Assembly (NCBI GenBank): GCA_021613375.1
Contig: CM038706.1
Coordinates: 26,911,866 to 26,975,865 of the forward strand
Length of the DNA stretch: 64,000 nucleotides
Direction of reading: 5' to 3'
DNA from: Megaleporinus macrocephalus
Lineage: Eukaryota > Chordata > Actinopteri > Characiformes > Anostomidae
Shown here: positions 35,980 through 49,429 of the stretch, in pieces
Layout of the letters: each line of letters opens with the position of its first letter
How positions within the stretch are numbered: position 1 is the stretch's first letter
Program-made: the position numbers and the translations under genes
Notes under the pieces: model-generated
What the model was told of the DNA's origin: nothing
The model's input: only the letters and a program-made list of their open reading frames with translations
The model's database searches: none

Positions 35980-35980
<1 letters not shown>
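31991..35980. other. Intergenic DNA without recognised genes
   Basis: I see no exon with recognisable protein similarity. A block near 34190-34620 is richer in GC and CpG and contains a good donor-like 'gacgaggtaagt' at about 34606-34617, with no acceptable protein around it. It might belong to a non-coding transcript, but this is weak. Confidence 0.4.

Positions 35981-36051
<71 letters not shown>
35981..36051. repeat. (TA)35 microsatellite
   Basis: An uninterrupted TA run of about 70 bp that directly abuts the left terminus of the Tc1-like element. Confidence 0.97.
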
Positions 36052-36053
<2 letters not shown>

Positions 36054-37039
36054 GGCCCAGAAATATTTGGACAGTGATACGAGTTTTGCCATTTTAGCTG
36101 TTTACCAAAGCATATTCAAGATACAGTTATGTAATTAATGTGGGCTTAAAGTGCACACCCTCAGCTTTAATTTGTGGATATTATTATGCTTATTGGAGGA
36201 GGGGCTTAGAAATGACAGCTCTTTAATATGTAGCTGCCTCTTTTTCAAGGGACCTTTATTTCAAAAGCTATTTCATAGGCTTTTCCCTCATTAATCCATC
36301 CTCGCTTAAGCAGGTAAAAAGTCTGGAGTTGATTCCAGGTGTGGCTAAAGAAGCCAGCCCAGTTCTGGAACAGCATTTTTAGACAGATGAAACTAAGATC
36401 AACCTGTATCAGAATGATGGGAGGAAGAAAGTATGGAAAAGGCTTGGAACAACTCATGATCCAAAACACATCGTATTCTCTGTAAAACATGGTGGTGCCA
36501 GTGTGACGGCATGGTTATGCATGGATTCCAGTGGCAGTGGGTCAGTAGTGTTTACTGATGATGTGACAGAAGACAGAAGCAGCTGGATGAATGACAGAGA
36601 TATACTTTTTGCTCAGAATCTACCAAATGCAGCAAGGTTGATTGGCTGGTCCTTTACAGTACAGATGGACAATTACCCAAAACATACTGTAAAAACAACT
36701 CAAGAGCAAATCACCAGATCTCAACCCGAGCATGCATTTCACTTGCTTAAAACAAAACTTAAGTCAGAAAGACCCACAAACAAGCAACAACTAAAGACAA
36801 AGTATTAAAAATGAACATTTTATTTATGGTAATGTAAATGTGTCCAATTACTTCTGAGCCCCTAAAATGAGGAGGCTCTGTAGAAAAATGGTTGCAATTC
36901 CTAAACATCTCATAGCATTTTTTTAATTAAACCTAAATGTATATACTTCAATTGCATCACAGTTGTTTCATTTCAAGTCCAATGTGGTGGCATGCAGAGC
37001 CCAAATGTGTCAGTGTTCAAATATTTCTGGGCCTAACTG
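36052..37039 (+). mobile_element. Degenerate Tc1-like transposon
   Basis: The left terminal repeat ('ggcccagaaatatttggaca') is answered at the right end by 'caaatatttctgggcctaactg' (read in pieces), followed by TATATA, the expected TA target. A frame from 36386 reads DETKINLYQNDGRKKVW, then SVKHGGASVTAWLCM and VQMDNYPKHTVKTTQEQ, which is the catalytic half of a Tc1-family transposase. It then jumps to EHAFHLLKTKLKSERPTNKQ. The N-terminal DNA-binding domain is absent. The segment that normally separates the DN.PKHT motif from 'EHAFHLLK' and carries the end of the catalytic site is largely deleted, and the frame ends early at 36808. This is a dead, internally deleted copy. Confidence 0.85.
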
Positions 37040-37124
37040 TATATATATGGCCAATGTGCATGCAAGCTTCAATTATAGGTTATTGGGGAGGGCTCAAATC
37101 AAACATTATATATATTTAGAACAT

Positions 37125-37127
<3 letters not shown>

Positions 37128-37176
<49 letters not shown>
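37128..37176. repeat. (CA)n microsatellite
   Basis: Uninterrupted CA run of about 49 bp. Confidence 0.97.
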
Positions 37177-37178
<2 letters not shown>

Positions 37179-38049
37179 TGCTTTAATTTTTTCCCCACAT
37201 ATAGTAATGACATGCAAAAAAGGCCAATATGCTGATGGGGTGTTTTTTAAAGAAACATGAGATGTGCAAGCATGAAATATGCTTATAAAACTTAAAGAGC
37301 CTCCACATAATGTGAGTTCTATGTTTTTATTACCTGACCAAGAAACCTACTAGCTAAAGAGATGTCTAAATCTAATTTAATCTTCTTATGGGAAAAATCA
37401 AAACGTCCCCCAACCTCCTGTTTTATGTATCATGTTAGGGGAACAACAACATAGAAAGAGAGTAAAGGCTGACAAACGTGCATCACATAATGCAGGCACA
37501 TGTACACTCAGGCACATATGACACAGCAATGGAAATTGCAAGGTGACCTTCATGCTATGAACTGACATGGAAAGTAGACATGCATGTATGAAAAAACCAG
37601 AGGCGGAATTTAAAGATGGGAGCCTGGAGAAGCGGTGAGGGCAGATGATGAAAGAAAGGGAAAAAGTGAGAGAAAGTAAAGGAGAAATAAGAGAGAAATA
37701 GTGATGGGAGGGCTCTTCATGACTCCTTGGTGTTGTGCCTACACTGTAATTCCTCAACGCCCCAGAGAGATAGAGAATGCAGGCATTCTGCTGTGACCTA
37801 CATTCACTGATATGAACGACATCTGCACTTCATGTGAATCTGAGGACTTTACTGACTTTAGTTAATGACTGCATTATTCTGATCTACCATGCCAGCATGA
37901 TCTTAATTTAGAAACGTAAATAAATGATAAGCGCAAATCCAATTTTAAGAAGTATAAGAAATGCTAATAAAAACGGAGAGCAATGATTAGTAAATTTGAT
38001 TTGATGTGCATTCATTTGAATTCATGGTACAAAAACAATATTTTTCACC

Positions 38050-38930
38050 CAATAAATGTTGTAGTTTTCCGTAAATACACTCATCACCCAAAAATAATGC
38101 ACTGGGAGGGAGTTGTCGAAATCAAATGAAACTTTGTATGTGTAAATATAATGATGATATATGTATTTGTTTATGATATTAGAGCAAAAGGATAAGTTTA
38201 TTGAGGAAAACTGCACAATTGGAAGAAGCTGTAGTATCCTGTTGGACCACCTTTAGCCTGGATACAACAGGTTCCGTAGGGCATTCTGCAGCACATTTGT
38301 TCACAGATGTTACAGCTGGGCCTGTAGATCCTGCACACTTGTAGGTTGCCAAAGCTGCTTCCGTAAATGCTTGATTGGTGATAAATCTGGCGACTGGGCA
38401 GACCAAGGAAGTGTTGCAACCTGGTATCTCTACTAGGGGTGACCGGCTGTCATATGCAATGGCTGGGTAAGTGTGTCGCTCCACAGTAACGGCAGGATTG
38501 AATCGCTCACCTTGAGGCCTCTGTACTCTAATCTAGCCGGCTACAGTCCGTAGCAGTCCAGGAAACTGTGGGAGCTGCTCATGCTTGTCGACAGATTAAA
38601 CAATCCCCTTCACTGTTGGTCTGTCTGGGCCGTCTGGAGTCAGTTCATCATACGTGCGTGCCTTCATGCAACCAATGCTCCCAACATTTCCCAACAGCTT
38701 GCTCAGAATGGATTAGATGGTGGGAAGTTCGAGGAAAAAGCCATCCTGCTTCCCTCAGTCCAGTGATGTGTCCCCTCTCAGAATCTGTCAGCTGGGCAAA
38801 AAAAATGGTTCTCGAGGGCGTCGTAGAGGCATGTCTACAACAATCTCTCACCAAGATGTACACCACCCAAAAGCATTCTCTGAGCCTTTTTATAGGACGG
38901 TAGGGAAAGCAATCCATCATTTCAGTATGG
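38050..38930. mobile_element. Possible degenerate DNA transposon, family not identified
   Basis: The sequence opens 'acactcatcacccaaaaata' and 'atgcactgggagggagttgt', which resembles terminal sequence of a fish DNA element. It is followed by 'tgttggaccacctttagcct' and a GC-richer internal region with broken frames on both strands (for example 38179-38484 minus and 38568-38903 plus). No frame gives a protein I can name with certainty, and I could not fix the right terminus. It may equally be an unclassified dispersed repeat. Confidence 0.35.
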
Positions 38931-41816
38931 GTACAGTGTATATGCTTGTTTCAAACAGTTTCAGAATGATGCTTTTAACATGTTCCAAAAGAGTACTTAT
39001 ATCATCTTTCCTTTCAATAGTACTTAATAACCATTTGGGGATTGTAGACTGAAAACAGTCCAAGTTTTAAAAGTGGAACATTTTGCCATTGTTCTGTTAT
39101 ACCAGTCAGCTGTGCAACGTACAGTGCCTTTGTGGTGGTGTTTTAAACTTAATAATACACCACATGGTTTTATAGTTTAGTGTAGCACCCGCACTACATT
39201 ACTCATGACATGCTGTTGAAGCACATGCAGATAGTTTCTTGGTGTTGTTTAGACATGTTGAGACAGCGTATAGAAAGCAGAAAATGTTACACTGGTAACA
39301 ATCTGGATGGTCCTTTTCTTCTTGTTTTAATTCTGTAAACAATCTGAAAAAAATAAGTTTGTCAAACCATGACACACATTTCCACTGAGCATCTGTCCAC
39401 TTCAGATGAGCTCGAGTTCAGAGAAGCCAGCAGCATTTCAGGCTGCTGTTGATATGCGGCGTTCCCTGTGTGTAGTACACTGTAAATCAGAAATGGATGT
39501 TGTTTATTGACAACAGTTTGTCAAAGCACTCCTGAGCTTGTGCAGTGATATCATCACAGAAACCTGCTGGTTTTTATTGTAATGCCATCTAAAGGGGCTG
39601 AAGGTTCAACAAGCATTCAGCTGTTTTTTTTGGTCTTTTCTTTTATGTGCAGAGGTTTCTCTGGAATTCCTCATTCTTTTGATAACATGCACTGTAGAAT
39701 ATTCTCACTGAGGAATGTATTTGCAAACTCTTGGATTTTTTGTTGATGCAGGCTCAAGCATCACTCCATGTGTCAAATGTCAAGCATCAGCTTGTCCTCA
39801 CGAAAGGACTAGATCATTTCTGGTTTCTTCTTTTAGACCCATATATACCCACTGAGCAACACTTGTTTGAGGCATCAACTCAGAATGAATGGATATTTAC
39901 AAAAAACAAAACAAAAAAAAAACATGAAATTGATAAAACAAAGCATTACATATGTTGTTTTTAGACTGTTTTTATTTATTCCTTCACACTTACATTCCTT
40001 AATTTCTAGTTAAAGTAGCCATTAGATATATGATAATCCACTAGTATCACACAAAACAAACAAGCAAATCTAAAACTGGAGCTTAAAACTCATTAAAGAT
40101 ACAGAGAACGGGGACATCTAAGAGCCATGAAAGACTTAGTAGATCACCGAAACTTTAAAAGTAGGCAAAATAGAAGAACAAAGAAGCTGCTGGTGTTCTA
40201 AGAAAAATGGACTGACCGTCAAAGAGTCCTTTAGAGGCTTCAGCATCACTAAATATGAAAATGCTAAGCCAACTTCTAAGATTAAACTTTGGAGAGTCTC
40301 CTAAAAGTGAGCTGGTGGTAAAAAATGAATATCTTGTATTTCAATGGAATTCTGCCTGTAAATTAAACAAATGAAGGGTGGTCTCTGATTTAAGCCTTAA
40401 ACACAAATTCAGCCTAAAAATGCATCAATCAGGAAGAAGAGACAGTTTGAAGTGCCACTCCCACTTTTGCTTGTAGCCTATTCAGTTTGTTAAACAAGCT
40501 AACACATTAATTATTCTAGTTCCATTTTAGCATTAACAAGAAAAAATAGCACTGGTATTACATTCAACTAGACAAAAAGTGTAGTCTCCATGCTGCGCTT
40601 AACAAAATTGGCAAAGATGTTATTTGCCACAGCTGACAGAACAGAGCTCTTCCTGTCCATATTACCATAGATATTATACAAGGCCATCTGTGCCAGCCAA
40701 AATTGCATTAGTATAATATAAATTCAAAGGGCTCTTCTCCAACACCTGAGTTCTCAGCTCCTTTAGTGCTGAGAGGCTGACTCAGTCATATCCTCATATT
40801 ATTTCTATAGCCATGACAAAGCTCATACACTAGAGCACATTAAAGTAATTTCCGCATATTCTTCAAATAACTGTTAGTCTTTTAAGACCTTAATACCATC
40901 TATGATGGTTTAAAAAAGGGTCTTATTGCTAAAATGTCTAGGAATAATATGAGCTTTCATTTGTTGGAGGACTCAGCCAGTGCATGCCATCCCTCAAATA
41001 CATGGATATTATTTCAGACTTAATAATTAAATACCCCAGAGTAAAGTGGAAGGAACATTATGGCTTTTCATGTCAAATTCCAGTTGTAGCCCAAAGCAAT
41101 CTCTCACATCTCTCTAGTACAGTGGCAATGATGTGTAGCGGTGATGCTACTGCTTTTGTAATCATTTTTTGCTTATTACAGCCACACGGTGTGATTTTAG
41201 TGCAACAAAGTGGCAACCCTGCCAATTTATTTGCTATGAAAGTGTTTGAAGACACTCACACAAGACTAGTTTCATGGACCGATAGTCAGCAAACGTTCTG
41301 AAGCTCTAATTGTTTTATTAATGCTATCAATAACAATGGAACCAAAAGTCAGTGTACGGAGGCTCATGAAGGGGTAAGACCCTACCTCAGAGCAAGGAGT
41401 GAACATTTATATATGCAACAGAGCTGATGTGATCAAAGCTAGCAGAAAGGAACAGATGGTGGCTTTACTGTGCTGATGTGAGAGGAACGTTACCGCGGAG
41501 GCTCACACAACACATTGATTACACGCTCATGTGACTGTCTCCATGAGATAATGAAGGTATATTAAATCAATTCTTCAGATTTTATTTCCTTTTCCATATT
41601 CAGTGTAGACAGTGGGCCTCAGCTGGGTTTTTAAAGGGGATCACTAATGAGAAAGTGACTTTATTAGCAAGCCTCAGGTTGAATGGTTATTGATATTTGC
41701 ATGTGATCATGGGCGCCAAGAAGGCCATATGTAAGAAGTTTCAGAAGGTTTAGAAAACAGTACATTGTTTAAAAGTGGGGGTCTTCAACGGATCTTTGGT
41801 AAAAGCAATGATAATA

Positions 41817-41821
<5 letters not shown>
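38931..41821. other. Intergenic DNA without recognised features
   Basis: AT-rich sequence with a few short, unrecognised frames (for example 40984-41301). No RNA gene or tandem repeat noted until the TA tract. Confidence 0.5.

Positions 41822-41903
<82 letters not shown>
41822..41903. repeat. (TA)n microsatellite, about 41 units
   Basis: Uninterrupted TA run of about 82 bp. Confidence 0.97.
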
Positions 41904-41906
<3 letters not shown>

Positions 41907-42062
41907 ATTAGATTGTTATTACAATTATTCTTCTTGTTGTGCAAAATCTTCATAATGTTATAAAAAAATTACAAACATAATATTTGCTGATATTTAGTGG
42001 AATCAATCAACAATGTTTCCGGTGCCACTTGATGCCACAAGACCCCCCGATGACCCCATCTG

Positions 42063-42565
42063 CCAAAGATCATAGGTGTCAAGTAATGAAGTACAAATAC
42101 TTTGTTACCTTACTTAAGTAGAAATTTTGGTTATTTATAATTTATACTTTTTTACTTCTCTTCCTTACATTTTCACATCATTATCTGTACTTTCTACTCC
42201 TTACATTTTAAAACTAGCCTCATTACTCCTATTTCATTTACAGCTCGTTTTCATTAATGAACATTTACATTCCAGTAAAGGTTATTGATAACATGCCTTT
42301 GGATTTTTTGCACCATTACAATACTTATAAGCAACCAGTCATCATATCTTCTGCTCCATGGAACACATGTTAATGCTCAGTACTGCACAGATATGGTTCT
42401 TTAATATATTTGCATTGCACTAAACTACATTCATTTTCAATGGGCGTATATACGGCTGAAACAGGAATGGGCATAAGTATTTTTACATAAGTATTTTTTC
42501 ACCATAGTATCCATAATTCTACCTGAGTAATGAATGTGAATACTTCTGACACCTTTGCCAAAGAT
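42063..42565. mobile_element. Short non-autonomous hAT-type element with 8-bp target duplication
   Basis: The element spans 42071-42557 (487 bp), starting CATAGGTGTCA and ending TGACACCTTTG, which gives short imperfect terminal inverted repeats of the CAGAGGTGTCA type. Flanking it are identical 8-bp repeats CCAAAGAT at 42063-42070 and 42558-42565. An 8-bp duplication is the hAT-superfamily signature. The inside ('gtacaaatactttgttac', 'tacttaagtagaaa' ...) resembles a repeat common in fish, and no transposase is encoded. Confidence 0.85.
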
Positions 42566-43859
42566 ATGCTAGTGATATGCTGCGAGTACGGTTTCCCTCT
42601 GATCCTGTTTAGGCAAGCAGAACTGAACAGTGGAGCAGTGCACCACCCTCTTTCTGGTCCTGTTCTATCATATGGGTTTTTGCTTTACCTTTGGAGTTTT
42701 AAACCACCAGCACACAAGTTCTATTTGAGAGTTTGCTTGGATTTTCTGATCTGGCCTTAATAAACAGTGTGGACAGTGAAAATTGTGAGCTGGAAGCACT
42801 TTGGTCTTTTTAGGAATTATTTAGGCATCTATAAGTTTCATTTTCAGATTCTCAACCAGCAGTTTAGAGGAGCAGCTTGTTGAGTTTTAGCACAAGGTTT
42901 GAAAAGTCAGAGAATTAGTTTAGAAATTTTACAACTGGGTGGGCTTTTTGCACATAACAATCAGTCTCTTTTTTAAAGTGAAATATAAAGTCAAATATTC
43001 AGTAACTGTACGTTAGCAGTTTCAGAATACTTTTGGTGCAAGAATAGTATTTACTTTTATCACTTCAACAAATGTGTCATATAGTTCAAAAACAAAACAG
43101 GGTTCTGCTTTTTATGGTCTATTTACAACCCTTTTTGCTATGAGTGCAGGAAAGGTATTAACACTCCCACTCTACTGATGAAGGACTTCTCTCCACAACC
43201 TCCTCAACGTAATGGAGTGTTCAGCGTAAGCAGGCTGGAGATCAAGGTTGTGTGTGAGATGACGGCTAATTAACATAGGGTAGGTGGTTGCTACGGAAAA
43301 AGGGTGGGCTGCACCGAGCGCATTATGCCTTTCCAATGTCATCCATCAGCTCTGCCTGCTACAGAAAACAAACCAGCAGCTTTGTTCTTCCCAAGCCTCT
43401 CTCACCAGGGCTGACTGCTCTTGATCTATTGTTTTATCTGTGCCTGGCTTCACTTCCTGACCCTCTAATCATCCTCTCCTGCCTTCTTCCTCTCCACTTA
43501 ACGAACCCCAAATGTAGAAAATGTCTTCCAGGTAATCTGCGATCTGCATTGCTTCTACATCTGAAGCTTTAAACCCATTTATTTCCAAGGGCTTAAAAAA
43601 AGTACAATAAGGATTAAAGGCCACAGATTCTGTTCCAGAGACAAAGCTCAAATTTGCTGCCAGGCCACTTTCACCATATTTCATATCTCTAGTGTTAGAG
43701 AATCACTGTGTAAGATGATGCAACCAGTTGAAATCATATTCTAAACAACAGGGGTCAACATATCAGTAGACGGTGTGGTGTCCAGCTGTTATCGTACAAA
43801 ATACACAGTCCCTCCTCCTCAATGATAGCATTAACATTAATTTACATTCCAGTCTAGAA
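42566..43859. other. Intergenic DNA without recognised features
   Basis: No exon, RNA gene or repeat recognised; the open frame 43288-43572 has no similarity I know. Confidence 0.5.
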
Positions 43860-43995
43860 GCTTTATAATTATACTCACCAACAGGGTCTCCAGTGGTGAA
43901 ACACAGCGCCAAATTTATTCTAGTTTTGCTTTTTATATCACTTGTTAGCAATTTGACATGGATTCTTGACAAGAGTGCAGCTCCAGTCTTTTCTG
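43860..43995. repeat. Dispersed repeat, related to 53780-53975
   Basis: Contains 'caccaacagggtctccagtg' and then 'gacatggattcttgacaaga'. The same order occurs at 53836-53930 ('caccaagagcgtctccagtt', 'aacatggtttcttgccaaga'). Shared family inferred; class unknown. Confidence 0.4.
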
Positions 43996-44351
43996 TGTTG
44001 CATTTTCACATCTTTTCACTGGCTACCTGTCCTTAAATGATCTAACTGGGAGCAGGACCTTCAACATGATTGACAAGAGGTTAGAATACGCCATCAGAGG
44101 AGTGCTACTACATTTTCTCATATTGGACTGATCCAACTTGATGCTACAGAGGGTCACTATCGCCTCTTGAGGAACAAAGCAGGATTACAAGACAGGTTGG
44201 GCCAGAGCGGGTAGATCCAACATGATATATATTGTGTCTCCGACATTTCTTTGAATTCTGTTAATAATTTTAGATTATTTTGGATTTTTTGTTTGGAATG
44301 GAATAAGAACAAAAATGAATGCAATTACAACTTCAGAAATCTCATATACAA

Positions 44352-44390
44352 AACTGTGCAAAAGTCAGAGACCACCCTATATGCTCGTTT
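44352..44390. mobile_element. Tc1-like terminal fragment (weak)
   Basis: 'aaaactgtgcaaaagtcaga' followed by 'gaccaccct' resembles the end of fish Tc1-like elements with 'ctgtgcaaaagtc' termini. Only this fragment is recognisable. Confidence 0.35.
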
Positions 44391-47300
44391 TAGGCTGGAG
44401 TTCCCTTTAAAAAAAACCCATCCCACTGCAGCAGGACTGTGTTTGGAAGTTGGTATGTGAGTACACGGCACTAAGAATCCATCGCTGCAGAATTCATTCT
44501 AGAACATCCATCCAGCATCACTATTCGGCAAACTGTTGCTAGGTTACCCTCCAAGCAGAGCCGAGGGCCAACCTTGTTTAAAATCGCGAGAAACGTGCAT
44601 CTGTAGTTTCGTGTTAAAAGGGTTAAAGTTCACTTCGCAGCTGCGACAGCCTTGAAAAGCAATGAATAGATAATGTTCTCAGAAACAGAGAAGGAGAAAA
44701 AAAATGTAGTGCACAGATATTCTATGTAGTGTGAAAATGAGGCAAAAAACACACACTCAGACATATGTGCGTTATTTTTAGCTCTCTTTAGATTCCTGGT
44801 CACATTTTGTGTCGTCATGTAATGGTTGGTCGTAACAGATGAAATTACTTTACAATGTCATTTCTAAAGCACACGTCATGTGCTGTGCACGCATGCCAGA
44901 GGACAAAGACACCCTACAGAGGTCTTTCTCACAATCTTCCTGATGCTTCCTAAACACATTGAGTAATCACAGAAGTGGGGAGCGACACAATATCTACAAT
45001 TTGATGGAGAACAAATCAGCTAATGAATGTGTTGGTGAAAGTGTTCTGGGATGTCTTTTAAAATAAATGCATGAAGGACTTAAAGAAGTGCCTATGAAAA
45101 ATAAGCAGTGGATCCAGATGGATCCATCCAAAAATCCAAATGTATTACTTTCTACATGCCACAAACCTCTTGAATACTGATGAGCATCCGCTTATGTCAG
45201 AAGAAATGAATAGCGCTACCTTTAAAAATAGCACCCTTTTTACAGCTGCGTTCAAAAACAAGAAGCTCCTTCATAAGGGCTGTTCATATGTTTTCTCAGA
45301 CTCTGTGATGTTGCATAACCCCACAGTGAAGACCACGCAGCACTGCCTGCTTCCGTAGGTTTTAAGTTCTATCTGCACTGAATAAGCTCATCCACCGGCT
45401 ACCAATCCAAGTCAAATCAGGTGCATCTCAGTGGGAAAAACAAGAAACACTGCAGTGCCCGGGTCTAGAGGAGAGCAAAACGATTGTAGCTGTTATTACT
45501 GTTATAAATTATTATGCATTTTAATTAAAATTTACACACATTTTTGAGAGCCTGTAAACAACAACAATCATTTCATAGTTAACATAATGCAGAAAAGCTG
45601 CATAGGGAAAAACAAGCTAAATCTATTTGCACCCTTGTGTGGGGCATCCTGTAAAACCTGAAATAGTCAGTGAATGGTGTTGAGTCAGATTTAACTCGAG
45701 TTTTGCAAACCACATTATACATCTCTATGTATTAACATCACATGCATGGGCTTAAAAAGAATTTGATTGTTGCCGTGTATGTGTGATCAACATTTAACTC
45801 AACATTATACTAATGAAGATGAATGATGACAAACTTTGAATTCTCTTTCAATGCCTTTGTAATCTTCAGGATCATCTGCTCTGAGGATGGATCTGGAAAT
45901 GTTCTTACACACATTGCATGCACACATTTCCACCAGAGAGGTTTTACCCAAATCCCCAAATCTTATATAGTGTAGCTCTAAACGTTTTTTTTAAGCTGAA
46001 TTAAAAAATCATTTGCATGCTGGTGCAATTTATCCGTGCCAACTTGTCCACAAATTAAAAATACATTAGCACAATTATTTATTAATACCACTATTTTTTT
46101 GACCTTTTGAACCATCCATTGTTTTCTGAGGGCTGAACATATTTAACATGCAAAATACAACAGTATTGTGCTCTTATACAACTTCAGGGAAAAGTGCTTT
46201 ACCCACCATCCATTGAACTTCTTTGGTATTCTTACCTAGAGATGCAGTACTAGTCTGCCTCAGGGTGGCGCTGTAGCAAACTGGTTCCCCTAGTTGGTAT
46301 TTTATAGCCTAGCAACTGTAATTATATGCTGGATAGTTCATCACAATGTATCATAGCAAATCTATAATGTAATGAAATGTTACTCATTTATCAAATCGAA
46401 GACAACAGCAGAGATGTATAATGTCTCGGTTCAGGTGTGGATAAACGCATTACCAGAAAAAGAAATCGGCACACTGGTTATATAAGCTAGGATATAGGCA
46501 GTAGACAGATTCCTCTGTCTCTAGTCTCTAGCCCAGTAGGTGACAGTAACACGCCATAAAGTTAGCTCACCACCTAAGCTCAAAGGAAAAAGAAGCCTGA
46601 ACCCCAACTGCTTGTATGCTGAAGCTTTGACTTGTTATGCCACTATGCCTTCTCATTCAAATACAGACTTTTAATGGCAAGTATAATTGATGACTCTGTT
46701 CAGCCAAGTTATTTCTAGCTACTGCCATACTGCGATATCATCTAAAGTATCATTTACAATCAAAACAAATTACTGAGGCAGCAATATCAGGAACATCAGC
46801 AGCACTGTACTGGAGGACAGTTTCATCAGACTACACTAGACAGTGGAAACAGGAGAACTACGGATCAAATCAAAGAGCAGCAAAATAAAGAAAAGCAACA
46901 ACAAAGTGGACAGGTTACAGTTCCACACAAAACAAGACCTAATTTAACAGTATGAGGATGAGAGGCCACAGTTGCGGTCACTAGAAATCAGTGAAAGTAT
47001 AAAGTGATACAATTTTGATCGTCCTATTCACCCTGCATTCATTCATTTTTTATGTACAGGTTTTGTTTATTGAAGGCTATACATTTAAGTGGAGCTTATT
47101 TTCTCCACTTATATAGCTGTAACTACATGCACTGCTCTTTAAATTGGAAGAATCTCTTCGTATGTTCAAAATAAAGCAAATATGATTCAATTAACTACAC
47201 AGTGGGATTTAACGTGATTAGTTATTTGAACAGCCCAAATCGTGGCTGTATCATGAAAGTGTCTTTGGGTATTGTCCTTTTTTCCATATCATCCACCCTG

Positions 47301-49429
47301 AGCTGCAGCCCACTTAGGATGCAGTTTGCCACCACTGGATAATCTGTGCCGGACCACAGCTCAGAATACAAAATGTACTTCGGGGTACGTCATTGTTACA
47401 TTGCAGCTGAAATCCAGGCAGAGCCATTACACATGTACAGCCTTGTTTATGCCGACATCATTTGCCTCCTCTTTTCCTAACACACGCAAATGTAAAGAGC
47501 TGAGATGTGAAACCTAATCATATACAGTCATGGACTTGAGAAGGGCTTTGTTAGAGTAAGTAAGCTTCTCGCCATAAAGTAAACCTTTTATCTGTGCACA
47601 GATAAAACCACATTTGCTGTAACCTAACGGTTTGGTCAGCTTGTCCACTGGAAAAGGCCGATCACTGCCATAGAAGTTTTACTGAAACAGGAAACATCAC
47701 GTTGTGAGGTGAGCAGGAGAGGATAGAGGAGATTTCATGGTCAGGTGAATCCCCCATTCTTCCTGTCAAACGAGTGGGCACCGACTGAGGTTTCTCCATC
47801 ACGTCCCCGTTTAGAAAGACGAGAAAAAATCCTGTCACACTAATTGAGGAATAGATTACAGGCTTATCTGCTCCATCCAGCCCTTCTAATTTCATTCAGA
47901 TGCCTATTGAGCATATGTCAGCAATGTGGCGGAAAATATTGAAAGGGGCGATTCACAGTGTCTATTTTGCTCATTCAGGGAACGTCCCCATCGAGTCAAA
48001 ATGTCACAGTCACTTTCAGAGTTAAGATTGAACTGCAGATTGGATTCATTTCCCAGTCTTTCTGTTTAAAATATATCCATCAACAAATCAATTTGGCTAT
48101 GCTGATAGCAATCGGTAAAACGGCGTCTGGATTTTGGTAGTGTGATGGGCAGGGGATGGGAATTAGATGCAATTGTGTGCAGCAAAATGATTTTCATTGT
48201 GTATCTACTTGAGAACAATCTGTCCTAGCACGTCTTATTCATGCTTTTCAATTCTAAGTTTAACAAACCAGCACAGTTTTTACTGCCAGAGCCTGGATAT
48301 ATTTAAATTTTAGAATTAAAATAGCCCACAGTCCTCGTTAGTTAAACATCAATAATGCTACAATTATTATATCAAATTAAAAAAAGGCTAAACTTTCAAA
48401 CTGTACATGATTATTTTCTAGATATTCTAAGCATATACTATAAAGATTACTCACACAGTAGTAATCTGTGTGAGTGTGGCAGTGTAAACAGCAGTAAAAC
48501 TGAAATAAGATACATATTCAATATATAGCAATGCGACTCCGTCTGAACAGTCAGGTTTAATTTCATGCGACATCATGCATAATATTTTACATATGTCATA
48601 GTTCCAAGCTGCAGAGACCTCCAAAAATTTGGTGTGATTTATGGCTGTACACACAAAATTATAAGGCACTTATAACATCTGCTCTGTGTTTGACTGGATT
48701 TAGAAAGAAATAGCTGAATGTAGCCATGGGAGAACGAGGCTGCTGCATCATAGGCAGGTTAAAAAGTTAAAAAGGACTCAAACCAAAGAAGTGGCCGTGG
48801 CTGAATAACGTGCCCTCTTTACAGCGAGCTCAAACACATTCTGGGTAATAAGCCCAGCGGTCAGCCATTGGAGCCTTGTTATCAATTAGGATGCTGGTGA
48901 TGATGAAAGTAAAACCTCCAGGAGCGGACCCCCTTTGGCAGTCAGGATTGTTTACCTGAGTGTGAAACATGTAGCATTGTTCTGTTGCACATAGAGGTCA
49001 GTTCAGGATTGTGATCTAATCAGACTAATGTTTGATATAGGTCACATTTACATGAAATTGTAAATAGTCTAACAGGAACTGGTGAGAAATTCAGATTTGG
49101 GTCACTTTCACCTGCTGTTTGAATGTAGCCTTAATCAAATATGGGGCAACCTGGACTGCATTTTCCATTAAATAACGAGCTCAATATTCACAATGCTGTG
49201 TAGTCCAGAAAATCTAAAATGCATATCCCTTGCACATTTCTAGGATAAATGCAATTACAAACTGTGTGCATTTAAAGAATAGGCCTCAGTGACAGTTCTA
49301 AACATGCTCTATGGAGGAATGCAGTTTTGTTTAACAACCAGCTCAGCAAATAGCTATCAGTCTAACTGGCTCCTCCAATAATGCTCAGACATTTGTAGAC
49401 ACTTGCTCTTCTAACATTACTTTTTAATC
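44391..49429. other. Intergenic DNA without recognised genes
   Basis: No exon or RNA gene recognised. Stretches such as 47880-48160 and 48770-48970 are complex and non-repetitive and could be conserved non-coding sequence, which cannot be judged from one genome. Confidence 0.45.

Noticed and set aside
36503..36808. 101-codon frame as a host gene
   Set aside because: It is the remaining catalytic part of a deleted Tc1-like transposase between terminal inverted repeats, and its apparent start is a GTG inside the transposase.
41750..41963. Short frames with alternating Tyr-Ile runs
   Set aside because: Translation of the (TA)n microsatellite.
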